Source: an uncultured Brachyspira sp. (lineage in GTDB: Bacteria; Spirochaetota; Brachyspiria; Brachyspirales; Brachyspiraceae). Taken from it: a DNA stretch of 37,610 nt. The position numbers and the translations under genes are program-made. The notes beneath the pieces were generated by a model that did not search any database, was not told the origin of the DNA, and saw only the letters and a program-made list of their open reading frames with translations. Positions 1-7,306 of this stretch are shown one piece after another. The stretch spans positions 1 through 37,610 of the forward strand of contig NZ_CAJTQJ010000021.1 in the NCBI RefSeq assembly GCF_910578695.1, written 5' to 3'. Positions within the stretch are counted from its first letter, which is position 1; each line of letters starts with the position of its first letter.

Positions 1-241
1 TAACGAACAAGTTTTTTATTAGTAATAATAAAAACTAATAATTTTTTAAATGCTATAAAGCTAAATATAAAAATTGTGAGTGTATTGTATTAAAAAATAA
101 TAGGACTTATTAAAATAATTTTAAGCTATAAACTTGGCTTTAGATTAATCGCAGTATGTTAGCTATAAGATTTAAAATTGCTATTGAGCATATTTTTAAG
201 CTATATATTAATTTAATAAAATTATTTACGATAATAGAAAT
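1..241. other. Leading intergenic region
   Basis: No coding region is supported here. A weak hairpin (arms 16-23 and 34-41, 8 bp, 10-base loop) followed by six T at 42-47 could be the terminator of a gene lying off the left edge. The stretch 102-132 resembles 3665-3696 upstream of the DUF4912 gene. Confidence 0.4.
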
Positions 242-1189
242 ATGAATAACAAAAATAGATTTATTATATTTTCTACAGTTATTATTATTTTGATAATAGT
301 ATCTTTTTCATCTCTTATAGTTACTGCCAATATAAAAATATCTGACAGTATAGTAAGAGATAATAATGAAAACGGCAGAATACAAAGCCCAAGTGAAAAA
401 TTCAATCAAATAATAGAAAATAAAAAAATCAGAGTGCTTATAGACCCAGGACATAATGCCGCTACTAAAGGGGCATTAGGGTATTTGGGATATGAATATT
501 ATGTAAATTTAAGAGTTGCCAGAGAATTAGCAAAAATACTATCTGAAGATGAAAGATTTGAATATTTTATGAGCAGAGATGAAGCATATTACAGCAGACC
601 TATTAAAGAGTATATGACAAATAATTATGACAGACTTTTAGGAATATATAATACTAAAGTAAAGGGAGAGGAAAGAGCCGGAAATTTAACTAGATATCAA
701 ACTTTAGAATTATATGCTATCAGACATTATGCCATAGATAATAATTTTGATTTACTATTAAGCATACATTTTGATTATATGCCTTATATAAGCAGAAGAG
801 ATAAAACTTCAGGATTTCATATTATAGTAAGTCCGTATAATAGAGAATTTCACGCTTCTATGCAGGTTGCCTATAAATTATCAGAAAAAATGCAGGAAAA
901 ATATAAAATTTCTCCTATTATAGGACATGACAATGTACTTCCTAATTCCTTATGGAAATTCTATGATAGAGAAGAATTAATAAATAATGCTATATCTTTA
1001 AGGGGCTTGATTGTTATAGGAGATGCTTTTGAAAATACTTATAATAAACAAGAAATGAAAAAAGATGTTCCTTCTGTTTTAATAGAATGTGCTTTTATAC
1101 ATGAATGGCAGTTTGGAAGTATAAAAGCTATAAGAGAGTTAGCAAATCAAATGTATGAAGCTTTAGTTGATGTATATACTACAAAATGA
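242..1189 (+). CDS. N-acetylmuramoyl-L-alanine amidase (Amidase_3 family), membrane-anchored
   Basis: This is a zinc amidase predicted to cleave the bond between MurNAc and the stem peptide of peptidoglycan in the periplasm. A single hydrophobic segment at about residues 8-28 acts as signal anchor or signal peptide. The catalytic domain runs from about 63 to 312. The expected zinc ligands are visible: His71 in DPGHN, Glu85 in the GYEYYVNL stretch and His176 in SIHFD. The catalytic Glu282 lies in VLIECAFI. At 315 aa it has no obvious SPOR, AMIN or SH3 targeting domain. The next gene encodes a LytM-like protein lacking catalytic residues, which suggests an amidase/activator pair. Family assignment is firm; the precise role (daughter-cell separation, remodelling or recycling) is inferred. 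Confidence 0.88.
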   Translation: MNNKNRFIIFSTVIIILIIVSFSSLIVTANIKISDSIVRDNNENGRIQSPSEKFNQIIENKKIRVLIDPGHNAATKGALGYLGYEYYVNLRVARELAKILSEDERFEYFMSRDEAYYSRPIKEYMTNNYDRLLGIYNTKVKGEERAGNLTRYQTLELYAIRHYAIDNNFDLLLSIHFDYMPYISRRDKTSGFHIIVSPYNREFHASMQVAYKLSEKMQEKYKISPIIGHDNVLPNSLWKFYDREELINNAISLRGLIVIGDAFENTYNKQEMKKDVPSVLIECAFIHEWQFGSIKAIRELANQMYEALVDVYTTK

Positions 1190-1235
1190 ACTATTTTACT
1201 GTTATATATTATAATAGCATTTTATTAAAATAGTT
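1189..1235 (+). other. Nested hairpin between amidase and LytM genes
   Basis: Arms AACTATTTTA (1189-1198) and TAAAATAGTT (1226-1235) pair perfectly over 10 bp around a 27-base loop. The loop contains a smaller hairpin. The run after it is only TT followed by AAATT, so it is a weak terminator at best. It may be an attenuator or an mRNA stability element. Confidence 0.3.
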
Positions 1236-1257
1236 TTAAATTAGGCAGAAAAATATT

Positions 1258-2166
1258 ATGTATATAAAACCAAAAAAAAAGAAAAAGAATAATACTAAAT
1301 ATATCACTAAAAAGCCATCATTATTTTCTTTGTTTATAAAAAAAATAGGTAAATTTCTAACTTATAGAATTTATTTTATGTTTATACCTCATTCCAAAAA
1401 GAAAACTAAAACTTTATCTCTGCCTATATATTCATTAATAATTATTACATTTATAATATCTATGTCTCTTCTCACAACATTTTATTTTCTTACTAAAAAC
1501 ACAGTTATTACAAGCAAAACTGAAGTGTTAAGCGGAAGCTATAAAGATAAACTGTCAGAAATAAATTCTCTTGAAAATATATTTAGTTCTGTAGTAACTA
1601 ATGATTATTATAGAAATGATATGTCTGATATTATTTCATTATTAAAAATAGAAACTAATAGTTTAAATTTTCCCACTAATGATATGGATAATATCCTTAT
1701 AATGAATTACAGAGCAGAAGAACTAGAAAAAATAAAAGTATATTTAAATGAATTAAAAGCAAATATAACTTCAAAAAATAACTCATTAGAGCAAATCCCG
1801 TCTATACTGCCTATAGATTCAAGATATGCCGTTATATCAAGACCATATCAGGAGGGATCTATTATATCAAAAGGAATAGGCTTTGAAACCATTGCAGGAA
1901 CTCTAATAAGGTCAGCAGCTTCAGGCACAGTCAGCGATATATCTTATGATAAGGATACAGGATTTACAATTACTATTTATCATAGATTTGGTATTGTTAC
2001 CAGATATAAAGGGCTTGCTACTTCTTTAGTATCTGAAAAAATGGATGTGAAAAAAGCAGAAATTTTGGGAAATGCAAAGACAGGAGTTTTTGAATATGAA
2101 TTGAAAATAGCAACTGAATATGTTAATCCTTTGATATTTACAACGGTAGAATATGAATATAAATGA
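1258..2166 (+). CDS. Membrane-anchored degenerate LytM/M23-like protein
   Basis: The protein has a basic cytoplasmic N-terminus (Lys-rich, residues 1-50), one transmembrane helix at about 54-79, a central region with some coiled-coil character (about 85-180) and a C-terminal LytM-like beta domain (about 195-300). The domain keeps the fold signature (GTVSDI, the YHRFGIVTRYKG hairpin, a closing NPL). It lacks the M23 zinc ligands: the first HxxxD is replaced by GFET, and the HxH motif by FEYE. This is the pattern of EnvC/NlpD-type degenerate LytM factors, which activate amidases rather than cut peptidoglycan. The upstream neighbour is an Amidase_3 enzyme 68 bp away. Function as an amidase activator is inferred from this pairing. 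The 3' end overlaps the next gene by 14 bp. Confidence 0.72.
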   Translation: MYIKPKKKKKNNTKYITKKPSLFSLFIKKIGKFLTYRIYFMFIPHSKKKTKTLSLPIYSLIIITFIISMSLLTTFYFLTKNTVITSKTEVLSGSYKDKLSEINSLENIFSSVVTNDYYRNDMSDIISLLKIETNSLNFPTNDMDNILIMNYRAEELEKIKVYLNELKANITSKNNSLEQIPSILPIDSRYAVISRPYQEGSIISKGIGFETIAGTLIRSAASGTVSDISYDKDTGFTITIYHRFGIVTRYKGLATSLVSEKMDVKKAEILGNAKTGVFEYELKIATEYVNPLIFTTVEYEYK

Positions 2167-2371
2167 TAATAAAAAATTACAAAATGCAGTAAAATATGCG
2201 GCACTTGGCGTTGAGTTTGGAAGTATGGTATTAGGATTAACTTTTGTTGGGTATTATGCTGATAAATATTTTAATAGTAAGCCTCTATTTACAATAATAG
2301 GCATATTTATTGGTTTTATCTCTGGGATTTATAGACTTTATAAAATATCCAAAACATTTGATAAAAAATGA
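2153..2371 (+). CDS. AtpZ/AtpI-like small membrane protein
   Basis: A 72-aa protein with two predicted transmembrane helices (about 18-38 and 45-63) joined by a short loop containing YADKYF. This matches the F0F1-ATPase gene 1 (AtpZ/AtpI-like) family. In other bacteria such proteins sit at the head of atp operons and assist c-ring assembly or Mg/Ca movement. No ATP synthase subunit gene is adjacent here. The gene starts inside the end of the LytM gene (14-bp overlap), so the two are probably translationally coupled. Family assignment is good; the function in this context is unknown. Confidence 0.7.
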   Translation: MNINDNKKLQNAVKYAALGVEFGSMVLGLTFVGYYADKYFNSKPLFTIIGIFIGFISGIYRLYKISKTFDKK

Positions 2372-2392
2372 AAAATAAATTAAGGACAAAAA

Positions 2393-3592
2393 ATGAAACC
2401 TATAATGATTAGCTTATTAGATACTGATTTATATAAATTTACTATGCAGCAATGTGCTTTAAGACAATTTTCTAATGTTTGGGTTCGCTATGTTTTTAGA
2501 AGCAGAAATATTTTAGAATGGAATATAGATATGCATAAAGAGTTTCTAAAGCAGATAAAATATTTCTGTGATTTGAGATTTAAAAAAGATGAGCTTGATT
2601 ATTTATCTTCTTTAAGATTTATAAAAAAAGATTATATAGAGTTTTTAAAACTATACAGACCATTAGAAGAACATATAAAAGCATTATTTGATAATAATAA
2701 ATTAACAGTTGAAATAGAGGGACCTTGGTATCAGACTATACTTTGGGAAATACCAATACTTGCTATGATTAGTGAAATTTATTATGCCAATACTATTTGC
2801 AAAAATGATAATACTGAAACAGCTTATAATCAGGCTGAGATTAATTTAATAAAAAAAATAAATGATAAACTTATGCCTATGCATAAAGAAGAAAGAGGAT
2901 TTAAATTTTCTGAGTTTGGCACTAGAAGAAGATTTTCTTTTGATTGGCAGGATAAAGTTATTAGTATATTAAAAAGCAGACTTACTTCTTCATATTTGGT
3001 TGGAACAAGTAATGTTTATTTTGCTAGGAAATATGATTTGCTTGCTGTAGGTACTAATGCCCACGAATATTATCAAATAGGGCAGGCTCTTGATAAAGTA
3101 AGGCTTGCAGAAAGTCAGAAATTTATGCTTCAGTCTTGGGTTAATGAATATAGGGGAGATTTAGGAATAGCCTTATCTGATACTTTAGGCACTGATAAAT
3201 TTTTAAAAGATTTTGATTTGTATTTTGCAAAACTTTATGACGGAATAAGACATGATTCAGGAGACCCTATTAACTGGGGATATAAAGTTATAAATCATTA
3301 TAAAAAGTTAAGAATAGATCCTAGAACTAAAACATTGCTTTTCAGCGATAATCTTAATTTTGATAAAGCCTACAATATATATAAAGAATTCAAAGATGAA
3401 ACTAATGTTACATTTGGTATAGGAACTTATATAACAAATGATTTTGAACCTATAGCAAAGCCTTTGAATATAGTTATGAAGCTTCAAAGCGTTAATGGAA
3501 AGCCTGTAGCTAAATTATCAGATGATGAAGGCAAAACTATTTGCGAAGATGAAGCATTTTTAAATTATTTAAAAATAGTTGCAAAAGAATAA
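2393..3592 (+). CDS. pncB: Nicotinate phosphoribosyltransferase
   Basis: This enzyme converts nicotinate and PRPP to nicotinate mononucleotide, with ATP hydrolysis, in the NAD salvage (Preiss-Handler) pathway in the cytosol. The 399-aa length is typical. Diagnostic motifs are present in order: LLDTDLYKFTMQQ at the N-terminus, FGTRRRFS near 176-182, GTSNVYFARKY (204-214), GTNAHE with the likely phosphorylated His224, DTLGTDKFL, GIRHDSGDP and FSDNLNFDKA. A good ribosome-binding site (AAGGA) precedes the ATG. It lies 21 bp after the AtpZ-like gene in the same direction and is probably co-transcribed. Confidence 0.95.
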   Translation: MKPIMISLLDTDLYKFTMQQCALRQFSNVWVRYVFRSRNILEWNIDMHKEFLKQIKYFCDLRFKKDELDYLSSLRFIKKDYIEFLKLYRPLEEHIKALFDNNKLTVEIEGPWYQTILWEIPILAMISEIYYANTICKNDNTETAYNQAEINLIKKINDKLMPMHKEERGFKFSEFGTRRRFSFDWQDKVISILKSRLTSSYLVGTSNVYFARKYDLLAVGTNAHEYYQIGQALDKVRLAESQKFMLQSWVNEYRGDLGIALSDTLGTDKFLKDFDLYFAKLYDGIRHDSGDPINWGYKVINHYKKLRIDPRTKTLLFSDNLNFDKAYNIYKEFKDETNVTFGIGTYITNDFEPIAKPLNIVMKLQSVNGKPVAKLSDDEGKTICEDEAFLNYLKIVAKE

Positions 3593-3797
3593 TAAAAAAT
3601 ATAGTTTTTAGATATTATAAAACCGAATATAAAATTTTTAGTTTCTGATATTTATAAATACAGCGAGGCTTATTAAAAATAATTTTAAATCTATAAAAGA
3701 GAAGCTTATAACTTAAATTATAAAAATTGCATATTTACTTTACAGAGATTTGCAGTTTTTATTGGCAATAATAAAAATAAAAAAGTAAATTTAATTG

Positions 3798-3825
3798 TTG
3801 ACAATAAAAGTATTTATTCTATAAT
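3798..3825 (+). promoter_or_regulatory. Sigma-70-type promoter for the DUF4912 gene
   Basis: TTGACA at 3798-3803 and TATAAT at 3820-3825 are separated by 16 bp. They lie 31 bp upstream of the ATG at 3857. The rest of the 264-bp gap (3593-3856) shows no gene. Confidence 0.75.
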
Positions 3826-3856
3826 ATTTCTTAAAAATAAGTTATGGAGATATTTA

Positions 3857-4690
3857 ATGGCTACTAAGAAAACAGAAAAATCAGTTAAAAAGACTTCTGT
3901 AAAAAAAACTGAAGCCGATAAAAAAGAAGCAGGAAAAAAATCTGCATCAAGTAAAAAAGAGGCAGAAAAAAAACCTGCATCTGAAAAAAAAGAGGTGAAA
4001 AAGAAATCAAGCACTGCAGCGAAAAAAGCTTCAGTGAAATCGGCAGCTAGTAAAAAAACAGCTTCAACTGCTGCTAAAAAATCTTCTTCAAAAAAGAAAG
4101 CTAAAGAAGAAGTAAAAGATATAGAAAAATTAGAAGAAGAAGTAAAAAAGCCTGAATATATACCTGATGAAGTAGATATAGTTAGAGAGCTTCCTGACAG
4201 ATACAATGAAACAAAATTAGTACTTATGATGCGTGACCCTGAATGGTGTTTTTTCTACTGGGATATATCTGATGATGATATAAATTATCATTCTTTAAAA
4301 GGAAAAAGAATATCAGTTAGAATATTTCATGTCTTTGGCTATGATATCACTAATGGAGAAATTCATAAAGAGATAGAAGTAAACTATATTTACGGCGACA
4401 GATATATTAATTTAGCTATGCCTCATGCTTATTTTATAGGAGAATTAGGATATTATGATGAGAATAATAGATTTATAGTATTAGCTAGAAGTAATATGAT
4501 ATATGCTCCTAGGGATTCTATGAGTAATGTTTATGATGAAGAATGGATGGTTAACGAAGAAATTATTAAATTATTAAAATCTCCTAAAGCTTTAAGAGAA
4601 AGTTTATCTTCTGCTACAATATTTGAACTTATAGATTTGAGAAGACATCATCTTGCTAGTTCATCTTCTCTTTTTATGAAAAAAAATTAA
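3857..4690 (+). CDS. DUF4912 protein with Lys/Ala/Ser-rich N-terminal tail
   Basis: A 277-aa protein in two parts. Residues 1 to about 90 are almost entirely Lys, Ala, Ser, Thr and Glu in short KKxxA repeats, like the tails of histone H1-like bacterial proteins. Residues about 105-245 form a DUF4912 domain, recognisable from the RDPEWCFFYWDIS segment followed by an R-x-F-H strand and a YIGEL strand. There is no signal peptide, so it should be cytoplasmic. The start is fixed by GGAG 8 bp upstream of the ATG. The tail suggests binding to nucleic acid or another polyanion, but this is inference; the DUF4912 function is unknown to me. It has its own promoter and converges with the ispH fusion gene. 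Confidence 0.8.
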   Translation: MATKKTEKSVKKTSVKKTEADKKEAGKKSASSKKEAEKKPASEKKEVKKKSSTAAKKASVKSAASKKTASTAAKKSSSKKKAKEEVKDIEKLEEEVKKPEYIPDEVDIVRELPDRYNETKLVLMMRDPEWCFFYWDISDDDINYHSLKGKRISVRIFHVFGYDITNGEIHKEIEVNYIYGDRYINLAMPHAYFIGELGYYDENNRFIVLARSNMIYAPRDSMSNVYDEEWMVNEEIIKLLKSPKALRESLSSATIFELIDLRRHHLASSSSLFMKKN

Positions 4691-4764
4691 TAATATGCGG
4701 TATTAATTATAAAATATATAATAATTTAAATTTTTCTGTTTTTGTAATCTTTAGACTCTGTAAA

Positions 4765-6510
4765 TTAAATATTGATTAATGCCGCTAAAAATAATACATA
4801 AAGAGGCGAATCTATTAATATTGAAAATAAATGCCTGCTTGCTATTATTTTCTTTTTCATAACTGTAAATGATATTATGCTGCTGTATATAATTGGAACA
4901 AAATATTTTAATTTATTAGTTTCTAAATGAAATTTCCATATAATAATACCTGCTACCATAAATAAAGCCAATATAATAGGTATTACACCTGTTATAAAAG
5001 CCAATTTATTAGAATCTATATATGTAGTTAAAGTGACAGCACCTGCTATTTTATCGCTTTGAGAAAATTTTATTTCTATTAAAGCCTGCCTTATGAACAT
5101 AAATAAAAATACTATGCTTGTAGAAAATAAATATAAAAATGGGTTTCTGCTGAATATATCTCTATTCATAATCAATATAGAGCCGTTTAATAAAACAGTG
5201 ACTGCAGCCGATATAATTATTGCTTTAAATGGTATAAGTTTTTTGAATAATTTAAAGAAAAATGATGATTCAAATCTTGATTTATTTTCAAAACTTATAT
5301 TATATCCAATACCTAGCAAACTTGAAAGTATTGAAAGCATTAATATGCCTATATCAACCTTATAAGCAAAATAAAACATTAATAAAGCACTTACGAACAT
5401 TAATAACATAAAAAATATTTTATTATTCTGATAAAATAAATATCTTCTTTTATCGCTTATCCTAATAGTATAATTACTGTATGCATTACCCAAACTCATA
5501 TACAAATAATACAATGCTGTTATAATACCTATTTTATACTGAAAAGGCTGCGATAATATGTCATATATAGCATAAGACATTAAAAAAGCACCAACAGAAA
5601 AGAAAATATAACCATAATTAAGAAAGTCGAATATTTTTGAGAAAAATCTAGCTATATTATTAGAATATTTATCCTTTATAGTCTGTGCCACATCTTCTAT
5701 AAGCCAATCAGGAGTAGAAGCTCCTGCCATAATACCAATATTCTTATAATTTGACAGATCTATATTTTCTAAATCTTCTTTATATTCAACATAAAAAGAA
5801 GGCTTAATAGCAGATGCGATATTATATAAATTTCTTGTATTAGAACTTTCAGAACCGCCTATTACAAGAACAACATCATTTCTTTTTGCAATATCCAATA
5901 TTTCATTTTGTCTTTGCTCAGTAGCTGTGCATATAGTATTTTTTACAATTATTTCAGTATTTTTATATTTATTCTTTATTTGCTCTACAAATTTATCAAA
6001 AACAGATTTCTGCAATGTAGTCTGAGCGGCTATTAATGTTTTCTTAGGACTATCAGGAAGTTTATTTAAATCTTCATCTTTGTATACAACATAAACATCA
6101 TCAGCATATCCAGAAATGCCTATAATTTCAGGATGCGAAGGATTACCTATTACTATAATTCTGTATCCTAAAGAACTATATTTTTTTACAAGACTCTGAA
6201 TTTTTGCTACATATTTACAGGTAAGATTTACTATTTTTTTGGCATGTGCAGAAAGATTTTCTCTTCTTTTCGGAGATACTCCGTGTGCCCTTATAATAAC
6301 GGTTTTATTATCCAAAACAGACATATCTTCATCATCTTCATAAGTTTTTACTCCGATATTTTCCAGCATATCAAGGGTTTGAGGATTATGAATTAAATGT
6401 CCGTCTATATATATATCGCCGTTATTTTTAGCTGCCTGAGAAAAAGTGTTTTCAACAGCATATTTCACGCCGTCGCAAAAACCAGCAAATTTACCTATAT
6501 CAACATTCAT
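4765..6510 (-). CDS. ispH: IspH (HMBPP reductase) fused to a UbiA-like membrane domain
   Basis: Residues 1 to about 283 are a complete IspH/LytB, the [4Fe-4S] enzyme that makes IPP and DMAPP from HMBPP in the last step of the MEP pathway. Cluster ligands Cys12, Cys98 and Cys194 are visible, with His41, His76, His126, Glu128, the TT at 164-165 and the SSN at 222-224. Residues about 295-581 form a hydrophobic domain of 8-9 helices resembling UbiA prenyltransferases. The second Asp-rich motif region is partly kept (EIKFSQSDKIAGAVTL, 479-494). The first motif is degraded (GNAYSNYTIRISD, 341-353), with most Asp lost. Coupling of isoprenoid supply to a membrane prenyl-transfer or binding function is inferred. 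No clear ribosome-binding site precedes the ATG. It lies 29 bp after rpmB. Confidence 0.88.
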   Translation of the reverse strand: MNVDIGKFAGFCDGVKYAVENTFSQAAKNNGDIYIDGHLIHNPQTLDMLENIGVKTYEDDEDMSVLDNKTVIIRAHGVSPKRRENLSAHAKKIVNLTCKYVAKIQSLVKKYSSLGYRIIVIGNPSHPEIIGISGYADDVYVVYKDEDLNKLPDSPKKTLIAAQTTLQKSVFDKFVEQIKNKYKNTEIIVKNTICTATEQRQNEILDIAKRNDVVLVIGGSESSNTRNLYNIASAIKPSFYVEYKEDLENIDLSNYKNIGIMAGASTPDWLIEDVAQTIKDKYSNNIARFFSKIFDFLNYGYIFFSVGAFLMSYAIYDILSQPFQYKIGIITALYYLYMSLGNAYSNYTIRISDKRRYLFYQNNKIFFMLLMFVSALLMFYFAYKVDIGILMLSILSSLLGIGYNISFENKSRFESSFFFKLFKKLIPFKAIIISAAVTVLLNGSILIMNRDIFSRNPFLYLFSTSIVFLFMFIRQALIEIKFSQSDKIAGAVTLTTYIDSNKLAFITGVIPIILALFMVAGIIIWKFHLETNKLKYFVPIIYSSIISFTVMKKKIIASRHLFSILIDSPLYVLFLAALINI

Positions 6511-6539
6511 TATTATTTTGAAATTACAAAAAATCTTTA

Positions 6540-6731
6540 TTATTTAGCTTTAGATATTTTATTGCCTTTAATACATTTAGTGCAAACCAATGCTTTTTTT
6601 ACAGCACCGTTTACCTCTATTCTTACATTTTGCAAATTAGCATTGAAAGAGCGTTTAGTTTTTATATTAGAATGGCTTACACTATGACCATTTTGTTTGC
6701 CTTTTCCGCATATTTCGCATACTCTTGCCAT
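6540..6731 (-). CDS. rpmB: 50S ribosomal protein L28
   Basis: A 63-aa L28 with the typical start (ARVCEICGKG followed by GHSVSHSNIKTKR). It is the zinc-type (C+) form: two Cys pairs, CEIC near the start and CTKC near residue 51. A strong GGAGG lies 6 bases upstream of the ATG. It leads a two-gene minus-strand unit with the ispH fusion and has its own promoter at 6784-6812. Confidence 0.96.
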   Translation of the reverse strand: MARVCEICGKGKQNGHSVSHSNIKTKRSFNANLQNVRIEVNGAVKKALVCTKCIKGNKISKAK

Positions 6732-6783
6732 TATTTTCCTCCAATAAAAATTTTAATAAAAAATTAAACAAATTATTCGGTTG

Positions 6784-6812
6784 ATTATATTATAAAAAGT
6801 GATTATAGTCAA
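6784..6812 (-). promoter_or_regulatory. Promoter of rpmB
   Basis: Reading the minus strand, TTGACT (6812-6807) and TATAAT (6789-6784) are separated by exactly 17 bp, about 53 bp upstream of the rpmB start. Confidence 0.8.
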
Positions 6813-7070
6813 TAGCCGTTTGAATTATTTTCTGTTCAATAACAGCATATACTTTATTTAATTATTTTGTATAAATTATGATATTTTTAATAAAGCAGTT
6901 TATATTAATTTTTCTTATATGGTTTTATGATTTTATAAAGCATATATTTTTTTTAATATTACTGAATATATATTTATTTTTATTATTTGCAGTAATTTAA
7001 GCTATAGTATGTTAAAATAAAAAAAATTGCATATTTATGGCTATTAAAGAATGTTTTTTATTTATTATTA
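6813..7070. other. Intergenic region, no gene seen
   Basis: AT-rich spacer between the divergent rpmB and glycosyltransferase promoters. No open frame or strong hairpin could be supported. Confidence 0.5.
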
Positions 7071-7099
7071 TTGATTTTTAAATATTATTATTTTATAAT
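7071..7099 (+). promoter_or_regulatory. Promoter upstream of the ACAAC repeat and GT10 gene
   Basis: TTGATT (7071-7076) and a consensus TATAAT (7094-7099) have 17-bp spacing. Transcription would begin near 7106, so the ACAAC tract (7128-7197) lies inside the 5' end of the transcript and not in the promoter spacer. Confidence 0.7.
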
Positions 7100-7124
7100 A
7101 TTAAAAATTATAATGGTGTTTTTT

Positions 7125-7205
7125 ATGACAACACAACACAACACAACACAACACAACACAACACAACACAACACAACACAACACAACACAACACAACAGT
7201 TCTAA
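7125..7205 (+). CDS. Candidate phase-variable leader peptide, out of frame at the present repeat number
   Basis: An ATG at 7125 (or in-frame ATG 7113, with GTG between) is followed at once by 14 ACAAC units, read as a repeating Thr-Thr-Gln-His-Asn peptide. With 14 units the frame ends at TAA 7203-7205 after 26 codons. Gain or loss of units changes the frame. With 12 or 15 units it continues into a 29-residue hydrophobic stretch ending at TAA 7285-7287. With 13 or 16 units it runs to TAA 7301-7303, three bases before the GT10 ATG. The upstream ribosome site (GGTG) is weak, and translation is not proven. This could instead be an untranslated leader. Confidence 0.4.
   Translation: MTTQHNTTQHNTTQHNTTQHNTTQQF
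7128..7197 (+). repeat. Perfect pentanucleotide tandem repeat, (ACAAC)14
   Basis: Fourteen uninterrupted copies of ACAAC occupy 70 bp, beginning directly after an ATG and ending 109 bp before the start of the GT10 gene. No other tandem microsatellite of this size was seen in the window. Unit length 5 is not a multiple of 3, so slipped-strand changes would shift the reading frame. This is the hallmark of contingency loci. Confidence 0.97.
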
Positions 7206-7306
7206 ATATATGCAATCTATTTTATTCTATGCATTATTTTTTAATGCAGCGTTTATATTTGCAGTTTTTTTTATTTTTTATTCATAATATAAAAGGATTT
7301 TAAATT

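Noticed and set aside
3814..4206. A 130-residue open frame on the minus strand under the DUF4912 gene
   Set aside because: It is the antisense of the Lys/Ala-rich repeat coding region, giving a Phe/Ser-rich low-complexity product without its own signals.
7128..7197. The ACAAC array as a CRISPR array or minisatellite of a mobile element
   Set aside because: The unit is 5 bp with no spacers, no cas genes, no inverted repeats and no target-site duplications nearby.
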